Below, piece by piece: positions 59,464 through 64,000 of a stretch of 64,000 nt of DNA. The notes below the pieces were generated by a model. That model searched no databases. It had not been told where the DNA came from and saw nothing but the letters and a program-made list of their open reading frames with translations. Each line of letters starts with the position of its first letter. The first letter of the stretch is position 1. The position numbers and the translations under genes are program-made. Origin of the DNA: Aquitalea palustris (GTDB lineage: Bacteria; Pseudomonadota; Gammaproteobacteria; Burkholderiales; Chromobacteriaceae); the NCBI RefSeq assembly GCF_003693445.1, contig NZ_RFAR01000043.1, positions 62,001 to 126,000 on the forward strand, read 5' to 3'.

Positions 59464-59922
59464 TCAGCACAGCTGGCTGGTGATGTAGTCCCACTCCAGC
59501 GGGCTGACCGGGGTAATCGACAGCCGATTGCCGCGCTTGAGCACCTGCATCTGCTCCAGCGGCGGGTGCTGGCGCAGCAAGGCCGGCGTCAGCAAGGCAG
59601 TCTTGCGCACAAAACGCACATCCACGCACTGCCAGCGCGGTGCATCCGGCAGGGATTTGGCATCGAAATAGGGGCTGGCGGGATCAAACTGGCTGGAGTC
59701 GGCATGGGCGGTGCTGGCCACCACCGCCAGGCCGGCGATACCAGGCTCGGCACAGCTGGAATGCCAGAACAGCACCCCATCACCCGGCTGCATCTCATCG
59801 CGCATGAAATTGCGCGCCTGATAATTGCGCACCCCGGTCCACTCGAAAGCACGCTGTGGTTCGGCCATCAGGTCATCAATGGACGTTTCGTCCGGCTCGG
59901 ATTTCATCAGCCAATAGCGCAT
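59464..59922 (-). CDS. EVE domain-containing protein
   Basis: 152 residues: YWLMKSEPDETSIDDL, VRNYQARNFMRDEMQPGDGVLFWHSS and GIAGLAVVAS are the hallmarks of the EVE/PUA-like superfamily (as in human THYN1), believed to bind modified bases in nucleic acids. Start at Met 59922; a TTG six bases upstream is less likely. No restriction or defence genes lie nearby. Confidence 0.92.
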   Translation of the reverse strand: MRYWLMKSEPDETSIDDLMAEPQRAFEWTGVRNYQARNFMRDEMQPGDGVLFWHSSCAEPGIAGLAVVASTAHADSSQFDPASPYFDAKSLPDAPRWQCVDVRFVRKTALLTPALLRQHPPLEQMQVLKRGNRLSITPVSPLEWDYITSQLC

Positions 59923-60051
59923 GAGCAATGTCTGTTAATGAATGGAAGGTTAACTTAACAATTTACGCCATCTTACAACTGCCGGGCTGGATTATGCTGG
60001 GTTCAAGATAAACATCAGGGCCACGCCGCCCTTGCAACCAGGAGTAACACC

Positions 60052-60210
60052 ATGAAAAGCCTGTTGATCGGCATCTTGCTAGCCAGTGCACTGAGCGCCT
60101 GTGTCGTCGTCCCGCCACGCGTTGCCTATCGTGGACCGGAATTCCGACCGGTGGAGGTGGTTCCTGTCTTTGTCCCCGCTGACCATGGTTATCACCACTG
60201 GGACCATTGA
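60052..60210 (+). CDS. very small putative lipoprotein
   Basis: 52 residues. Signal segment MKSLLIGILLASALSAC gives a convincing lipobox (LSAC) and the mature peptide is VVVPPRVAYRGPEFRPVEVV..., ending DHGYHHWDH, Pro- and His-rich. AGGAGTAACACC immediately before the ATG is a strong Shine-Dalgarno. Function unknown; resembles short predicted lipoproteins common in proteobacteria. It sits alone between the divergent EVE gene and the convergent folate cyclo-ligase gene. Confidence 0.75.
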   Translation: MKSLLIGILLASALSACVVVPPRVAYRGPEFRPVEVVPVFVPADHGYHHWDH

Positions 60211-60231
60211 GACTAGCCCTCACCCGCTACT

Positions 60232-60846
60232 TTATTTAGCACAACGGTCTGGTGCAAAGCGGTGCAGCCCCGACTCGGTTAGCAGATAGTCCAGCTGCAC
60301 ATCCCACGCTTCGCGCGGCACGGCAGCGACCCGCTGGCAATCGTAGGCCACGCCAACCAGCAGGGGCTTGCCGTATTGTGAATGGCGGCGACGAAAGGCC
60401 AGGCTGCTGTCATAGAAGCCCCCGCCCTGCCCCATGCGATAGCCCTGGGCATCGACAGCCAGCAGGGGCAGCAACAGCACATCCAGCCGCTCTGCCCGCA
60501 GGCAGGGGCCATCGAACTCCATGATCCCGTAGCGCGGATGGCGATACCAGTGGCCGGTGGCATTCAGCCGGGAAAACCACATGCGCCGGCCACGCGCCGG
60601 AATCTGCGGCAGCCAGACACTGGCGCCGCGTTGCAAGGCGGTGCTGAGCAGGATTTCGATATCCAGCTCCGAACCGGCCGCCAGATAGCCACCAATCCGC
60701 TTGCCCCGCCGCAACAAACGACCGGCATGGCGTGCAACGGCACGCATGGCCTGGGCGCGATAAGCCGGGCTCAATGCCATGCGCTGGCGCCGGATGTTCT
60801 TGCGCAGGGTGACCTTGTCAGTAGCAGCAGAAGACGATGGCGTCAT
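60232..60846 (-). CDS. 5-formyltetrahydrofolate cyclo-ligase
   Basis: Converts 5-formyl-THF to 5,10-methenyl-THF with ATP. 204 residues; LRKNIRRQRMALSP at the N terminus, IGGYLAAGSELDIEILL, and LDVLLLPLLAVDAQGYRMGQGGGFYDSSLA, which contains the family GxGGGxYD motif, then LLVGVAYDCQRV. Start at Met 60846, past the 6S RNA terminator. The ssrS-folate cyclo-ligase (ygfA/fau) linkage is conserved in proteobacteria. Confidence 0.93.
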   Translation of the reverse strand: MTPSSSAATDKVTLRKNIRRQRMALSPAYRAQAMRAVARHAGRLLRRGKRIGGYLAAGSELDIEILLSTALQRGASVWLPQIPARGRRMWFSRLNATGHWYRHPRYGIMEFDGPCLRAERLDVLLLPLLAVDAQGYRMGQGGGFYDSSLAFRRRHSQYGKPLLVGVAYDCQRVAAVPREAWDVQLDYLLTESGLHRFAPDRCAK

Positions 60847-60878
60847 GACTGAGCAATAAAATGAGAGCAGAAATGAAA

Positions 60879-60907
60879 ACGACCCGGAGCAAGATGCGCC
60901 GGGTCGT
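60879..60907 (-). terminator. Rho-independent terminator downstream of 6S RNA
   Basis: Minus strand: ACGACCCGG with an 11-nt loop and CCGGGTCGT, followed by TTTTCATTTC. Lies between the 6S RNA and the folate cyclo-ligase start; partial read-through would supply the downstream gene. Confidence 0.8.
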
Positions 60908-60916
60908 GAAGGGAGA

Positions 60917-61096
60917 CCCCCGCGAGTGTCGTTTGGGCATAATTCGCTTGTACCCTGTTTCCAGGGAGGGTCACCTGCCAGCCACTTCGGGCGCGTCCGC
61001 AAGGGACGCGACACACCCGTGACTCACGCTGGCAACCAGAAGCGAACGCATTGGTACAAAGGAATTGTTTGCCGTCACGAACACCGCAGGGGATAA
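60917..61096 (-). ncRNA. ssrS: 6S RNA (SsrS)
   Basis: Regulator that sequesters sigma-70 RNA polymerase. The ends pair as a closing stem (CCCCTGCGGTGTTCG near the 5' end with CGACACTCGCGGGGG near the 3' end). CCTGCGGTGTTCGTGACGGC at the 5' side is the familiar proteobacterial 6S start. The central part is open with flanking helices (GTACCAATGCGTTCGCT; GGTACAAGCGAATT). About 180 nt, right for 6S. Genomic position between zapA and the folate cyclo-ligase gene is the conserved one. Ends are approximate. Confidence 0.88.
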
Positions 61097-61127
61097 GCTG
61101 ACCTGTAGTGTCCACCAGCCGGCCTGT

Positions 61128-61439
61128 TCAGAACAGGGCTTGCTGGCTTTCGCGAAGCGCCGTGTCGGCTGCCTCGCTCATGTTGCGTATTTTACGCTGG
61201 AATGAGGCCATTTCCAAGCCCTCTCCCACTTTGGTACGCAACAAATCGTGGGCAATGTTCAGCGCAGCCATGATGGCGATCTTGTCAGCGTCCATCACCT
61301 TGCCATGCTGCTGGATCATGTCGATCTTGCCTTCCAGCAGTCTGACCGCTTCCAGCAGGGTTTCACGCTCGTCGGCGGGTGAGCCTATGGTGAAGTGACG
61401 ACCCAGCAATTCGATGTCCACCTGCACGATATCGCTCAT
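61128..61439 (-). CDS. zapA: cell division protein ZapA
   Basis: FtsZ-bundling protein. 103 residues: VQVDIELLGRHFTIGSPADERETLLEAVRLLEGKIDMIQ (globular head) then AALNIAHDLLRTKVGEGLE and a C-terminal coiled coil. Start overlaps the ZapB-like gene stop (ATGA). Confidence 0.93.
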   Translation of the reverse strand: MSDIVQVDIELLGRHFTIGSPADERETLLEAVRLLEGKIDMIQQHGKVMDADKIAIMAALNIAHDLLRTKVGEGLEMASFQRKIRNMSEAADTALRESQQALF

Positions 61440-61663
61440 TCTGCCTCTCCTGCGCCCTGCTCCGGTTCATCCGCCTTCGGCAGACGCTCCACCAGCGCGG
61501 CCACGCGATTGCGGGTTTCGTTCACACGGAAATTCAGCTCGGCGTTTTCCTTCAGCGCTTCAGCCAGCGCCTGGGCAAAACGGCCGTTCTGGGTTTCCAG
61601 TTCCTTGATGCGGCTAATCAATGCCTGCACGCGGGATTCGAGATATTCCAGTTCCTTGTCCAT
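61436..61663 (-). CDS. small coiled-coil cell division protein, ZapB-like
   Basis: 75 residues, almost entirely heptad-repeat coiled coil (LEYLESRVQALISRIKELETQNGRF..., ENAELNFRVNETRNRVAALVERL). Matches the TIGR02449-type ZapB-like proteins found next to zapA in betaproteobacteria. It overlaps zapA by 4 bp, supporting joint action at the Z ring. The acidic Glu/Gly tail is unstructured. Confidence 0.85.
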   Translation of the reverse strand: MDKELEYLESRVQALISRIKELETQNGRFAQALAEALKENAELNFRVNETRNRVAALVERLPKADEPEQGAGEAE

Positions 61664-61684
61664 GGCGGCGAGGATAACGGTCGG

Positions 61685-62560
61685 TTAGTCCAGCGTCAAA
61701 CCCAGACTACGCCGTGCTGTGTCCAGCGTGGCACACATGGCCACTGCCCCGTCCAGCAAGCGCGGGCCGGGAATGGTCAGCAGGTCCTCGTCCACCACAT
61801 AGCGCGTCGCTTTAGCCACTGCCGGCACCGCCGGCCAGCGGTCCCACATGCGCAGGATATCGGCGCGGCCAGCCAGCATGACTTGTGGCTGGGCCGCGAC
61901 AACCGCCTCGATACTGACTTGCGGCGCAGCCTGGGCCAGACCGGCAAAGACATTGCGCCCGCCACACAGCTGCATGACCGAACCCATGAAGCTGCGCTGA
62001 CTGACGGTAAAGATGGGGGCGCTGCTGATCTGGTAGAACACCGTCAACGGCGGACGGCGGGCATAGCGCTGGCGCAATTGCTGCAGACGCTGGCGATAGT
62101 GGCTGGCCGCCGCATCAGCTTGCGCCTGGGTGGCGGTCAACTGACCCAGGCTGCGCATCTCGCTGGCGACGTCTTCCAGCTGCAGGGGATGACTGATGAA
62201 CACCGGCACGCCCAACTGGCGCAGGCGCTGCAGTTCGCGCGGATTGCCACCATCCTGCCAGGCGACAACCAGATCGGGCTGCTGGCGCATGACGGCTTCC
62301 AGGCTGACGCCGCTATAGCCGCCCACCCGGGGCAGCTGGCGTGCCGCTGGCGGGTAGTTGCTATAGTCCACCGTAGCCACCAGCCGTGAGCCGGCACCGA
62401 TGGCGTACAGCATTTCGGTGGCATGCGGAGAAAGCGACACAATGCGCCGGGCTGGGCTGGGCAGCGTCAGCACTTTGCCACTGCCATCAGGCGCACTGAC
62501 CGCCGCCTGGGCCAGGCCAGCACACAGCAGCAGCCACAAGGCAAAGCCACGCAGCCGCAT
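61685..62560 (-). CDS. btuF: cobalamin/corrinoid periplasmic binding protein (BtuF-like)
   Basis: ABC-transporter binding protein of the Fe3+/B12 type (Peripla_BP_2). 291 residues: signal peptide (WLLLCAGLAQA), RRIVSLSPHATEMLYAIGAGSRLVATVDYSNYPPAARQLPRVGGYSGVSLE, and the later QPDLVVAW and PTVFYQ-like PLTVFYQISSAPIFT. The SLSPHATE and DYSNYPPAA segments are characteristic of BtuF. The start ATG 62560 abuts the cobU stop (TGATG). The permease and ATPase genes are not in the window. Confidence 0.92.
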   Translation of the reverse strand: MRLRGFALWLLLCAGLAQAAVSAPDGSGKVLTLPSPARRIVSLSPHATEMLYAIGAGSRLVATVDYSNYPPAARQLPRVGGYSGVSLEAVMRQQPDLVVAWQDGGNPRELQRLRQLGVPVFISHPLQLEDVASEMRSLGQLTATQAQADAAASHYRQRLQQLRQRYARRPPLTVFYQISSAPIFTVSQRSFMGSVMQLCGGRNVFAGLAQAAPQVSIEAVVAAQPQVMLAGRADILRMWDRWPAVPAVAKATRYVVDEDLLTIPGPRLLDGAVAMCATLDTARRSLGLTLD

Positions 62561-63084
62561 CAACCGCCCTTGAGCGCCAGCGGCAGACCGCAGGCTACCA
62601 GGGTGACGCGCTGGCAGCGGGCGGCGATGTCCTGGTTGAGCCGGCCCAGCAAATCACCATAACGGCGTGCCATACTGCTCATCGGCATCACGCCCCAGCC
62701 GATTTCATTGGTCACCAGCAAGAGCTGGCCCTGCACGGCAGCAATGGCTTCCAGCAGCCATTGCCTTTCCTGCACGAAGTCCATTTCGTCGAACTGGTCG
62801 TCGCTGCGGAAAAAGCGCATCAGCCACATGCCCAGGCAGTCCACCAGCAACAGGCCATCTTCCTGATCATGGCCCAGTACCAGTTCGGCCAGGCCACGCT
62901 CGGCTTCCAGCACCTGCCAGTGTGCCGGGCGCTGCAGACGGTGCTGGCGCACCCGCTCGGCAAACTCTTCATCGCGCACTTCGGCGGTGGCGATGTAAGT
63001 GACCGGGCCGCCATGCTGTACGGCCAGTTGTTCGGCGTAGCGGCTTTTGCCGGAGCGGGAGCCGCCGCTGATCAGGTGAGTCAT
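62560..63084 (-). CDS. cobU: adenosylcobinamide kinase / adenosylcobinamide-phosphate guanylyltransferase (CobU)
   Basis: Bifunctional enzyme of cobinamide salvage and the nucleotide loop pathway. 174 residues; P-loop SGGSRSGKSRYAEQLA, the guanylyltransferase active-site His in QHRLQRPAHWQVLEA, LLLVDCLGMWL and LLVTNEIGWGVMPMSSMARRYGDLLG. Start 63084 lies only 15 bp downstream of a terminator T-tract, leaving little room for its own promoter. Confidence 0.95.
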   Translation of the reverse strand: MTHLISGGSRSGKSRYAEQLAVQHGGPVTYIATAEVRDEEFAERVRQHRLQRPAHWQVLEAERGLAELVLGHDQEDGLLLVDCLGMWLMRFFRSDDQFDEMDFVQERQWLLEAIAAVQGQLLLVTNEIGWGVMPMSSMARRYGDLLGRLNQDIAARCQRVTLVACGLPLALKGG

Positions 63085-63099
63085 GAACTTGATATCCCG

Positions 63100-63129
63100 A
63101 AAAACCGGGCCTCCACTAAGGAGGCCCGG
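63100..63129 (-). terminator. Rho-independent terminator (second of two) between btuB and cobU
   Basis: Minus strand: CCGGGCCTCC-ttagt-GGAGGCCCGG followed by TTTTTC. Because the cobU ATG is at 63084, it could act as an attenuator or partial terminator rather than a full stop. Confidence 0.85.
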
Positions 63130-63140
63130 CTGCAAAGCTA

Positions 63141-63165
63141 AAAAGCAGCGCCACCAAACGGTGGC
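63141..63165 (-). terminator. Rho-independent terminator (first of two) downstream of btuB
   Basis: Minus strand: GCCACC-gttt-GGTGGC followed after a short GCTGC by five T residues. Directly after the btuB stop; forms a tandem with the hairpin at 63100-63129. Confidence 0.6.
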
Positions 63166-63174
63166 ACGCAGGGT

Positions 63175-64000
63175 TTATTTCTGCTGATAGCTTACGCCGA
63201 TATACGCGCCAAGGCCCGCCGTGTTGTAGCCATAGAGCGTGGTGTAATGGCGGTCGAACACATTGCTGAGCTTGAAATTGGCCGTCCACTCACGGGCAAA
63301 GCGGTAATTGGCATAGAGATTGGTCAGCGCGTAGCCGCCCAGCCAGACATTGCTGCCGCTATCGGTGGTGTCACGCCGCTTGGCACTGACTTGCCACTCC
63401 AGCCCAGTAGTCACCCGGCCCCAGTCGTAGGCTGCCGCCAGCTGCCCGTAGGCACGGGCACGTCGCTGCAATTGCTGATGGCCGGAATTGTCCAGCGGGT
63501 CCTGATAGGTGGCAGAACCGGACAAATCCCAGTTACCGACAGCCTTTGCCGCCGCCAGCGTGGCACCACGGATGGTGGCATGGCTGATATTGGTCATGGT
63601 GCTGTAGTCGGAGGTAATGGCAATCATGTTGTCGATGCTGTTGTGAAACAGCGTCAGCGAGGCCGAACTGCCATTGGCCTTGTATTGCAAGGCCAGCTCG
63701 GCATTGCGTGAGGTTTCCGGTTGCAGGTGAGGATTGCCGGCATAGCCATAGCTATCCAGCGGGTAGTACAGGTCATTGAAGGTGGGCGCCTTGAAGGCAG
63801 TGCCGTAGCTGGCACGTGCGGTCAGCGCCTCGCTCAGGCGATAACCGTAACCCAGCTGACCGGTGGTTTTGCCGCCAAACTGCTCATCCTGGTCATGACG
63901 GGCGCTGGCTTGTAGCAAATGCTTGCCGAATTCGCCGCTATAGCCAATGAACACCGCCTTGTTGCTGCGTTCGCTGACATCAAAGGCGGTGCTGCTGTCC
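63175..64000 (-). CDS. btuB: TonB-dependent vitamin B12 receptor BtuB, C-terminal part (5' end outside window)
   Basis: The visible 275 residues are the outer part of a TonB-dependent receptor beta-barrel: alternating hydrophobic/aromatic strands (LLQASARHDQDEQFGGKTTGQLGYGYRLS), the ASYGTAFKAPTFNDLYYP segment with the family YGTAFKAP signature, NPHLQPETSRNAELALQY, and WTANFKLSNVFDRHYTTLYGYNTAGLGAYIGVSYQ at the end. Identification as BtuB comes from these motifs plus cobU and btuF downstream. The plug domain and any upstream cobalamin riboswitch are beyond position 64000. Confidence 0.9.
   Translation of the reverse strand, partial: DSSTAFDVSERSNKAVFIGYSGEFGKHLLQASARHDQDEQFGGKTTGQLGYGYRLSEALTARASYGTAFKAPTFNDLYYPLDSYGYAGNPHLQPETSRNAELALQYKANGSSASLTLFHNSIDNMIAITSDYSTMTNISHATIRGATLAAAKAVGNWDLSGSATYQDPLDNSGHQQLQRRARAYGQLAAAYDWGRVTTGLEWQVSAKRRDTTDSGSNVWLGGYALTNLYANYRFAREWTANFKLSNVFDRHYTTLYGYNTAGLGAYIGVSYQQK

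Noticed and set aside
60843-61115. Small minus-strand reading frame between zapA and the folate cyclo-ligase gene
   Set aside because: It coincides with the 6S RNA and has no coding features.
63085-63174. Cobalamin riboswitch between btuB and cobU
   Set aside because: The stretch is only 90 bp and holds two terminators; no B12-box (GCCACTG) was found, only GCCACC as part of a hairpin stem.

Overview
The window looks like a chromosomal segment of a high-GC betaproteobacterium of the order Neisseriales, most likely family Chromobacteriaceae (Chromobacterium/Aquitalea/Vogesella type). This rests on the gene content and order seen here: lipoyl-domain-bearing LpdA in an aceE-aceF-lpdA operon, dusB-fis next to purH/purD, ssrS (6S RNA) between a 5-formyltetrahydrofolate cyclo-ligase gene and zapA, and leuS-lptE-holA. 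The family assignment is inference; no 16S or other marker gene is present. No tRNA, rRNA operon, prophage, IS transposase or CRISPR array was seen.

Layout. 1-383: 5' part of a periplasmic solute-binding protein gene. 597-12291: an ABC-transporter-dependent (group 2) capsule locus in kps order F-M-T-E-D, then two strikingly AT-rich cargo genes (a two-module glycosyltransferase and a hexapeptide acyltransferase), then kpsC-kpsS. Most junctions overlap by a few bases, so the block reads as one operon. 12217-17978 (minus): a small unknown gene, purD, an unknown membrane-anchored protein, purH, fis and dusB. 18125-18485: RNase P RNA. 18590-21760: a large Cache/PAS/GGDEF/EAL protein. 21740-25385 (minus): a probable salvage operon of M20 amidohydrolase, nucleoside hydrolase and MFS transporter. 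25490-31086: tamA-tamB. 31295-37665: the pyruvate dehydrogenase operon aceE-aceF-lpdA. 37970-39421: a BepA-like M48 protease. 39558-43474: a sulfur module in which an ArsR repressor with BigR/SqrR-type cysteine spacing, two half-size YeeE/YedE proteins and a SulP transporter are divergent from an ETHE1/Blh-like persulfide dioxygenase. 43508-48826: DUF2804, GNAT, beta-carbonic anhydrase, nadD, rsfS, rlmH, a YiiD_C thioesterase and a YcnI-like protein. 49030-51441: ahpC and ahpF with a probable OxyR site and a MITE-like repeat between the two genes. 51724-55139: YidB-like protein, lytic transglycosylase, a small unknown, holA and lptE. 55254-63084: leuS, a periplasmic unknown, prolyl iminopeptidase, an EVE protein, a tiny lipoprotein, the folate cyclo-ligase, 6S RNA, zapA, a ZapB-like coiled coil, btuF and cobU. 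The window ends inside btuB.

How the genes work together. The kps block makes and exports a surface polysaccharide: KpsF supplies arabinose-5-phosphate for Kdo, KpsC/KpsS build the poly-Kdo linker on lipid, the cargo enzymes make and probably acylate the repeat unit, and KpsMT-E-D export it. TamA/TamB, BepA and LptE serve outer-membrane biogenesis. The sulfur module probably senses and disposes of reactive sulfane sulfur. BtuB/BtuF/CobU handle corrinoid uptake and salvage.

Most interesting observations: (1) the only long glycosyltransferase of the capsule locus fuses a GT-A module to a second module that matches this locus's own KpsS motif by motif, so it may be a one-protein capsule polymerase; (2) the BigR/SqrR-like sulfur switch with a perfect AT-rich palindrome in the divergent promoter; (3) heptanucleotide GGGGAGT/GGGGAAT-type repeats in inverted orientation inside the pdh operon; (4) a 152-bp MITE-like palindrome abutting the ahpC stop codon; (5) a terminator-like hairpin between a promoter-like TATAAT and the leuS start, and another directly in front of cobU.
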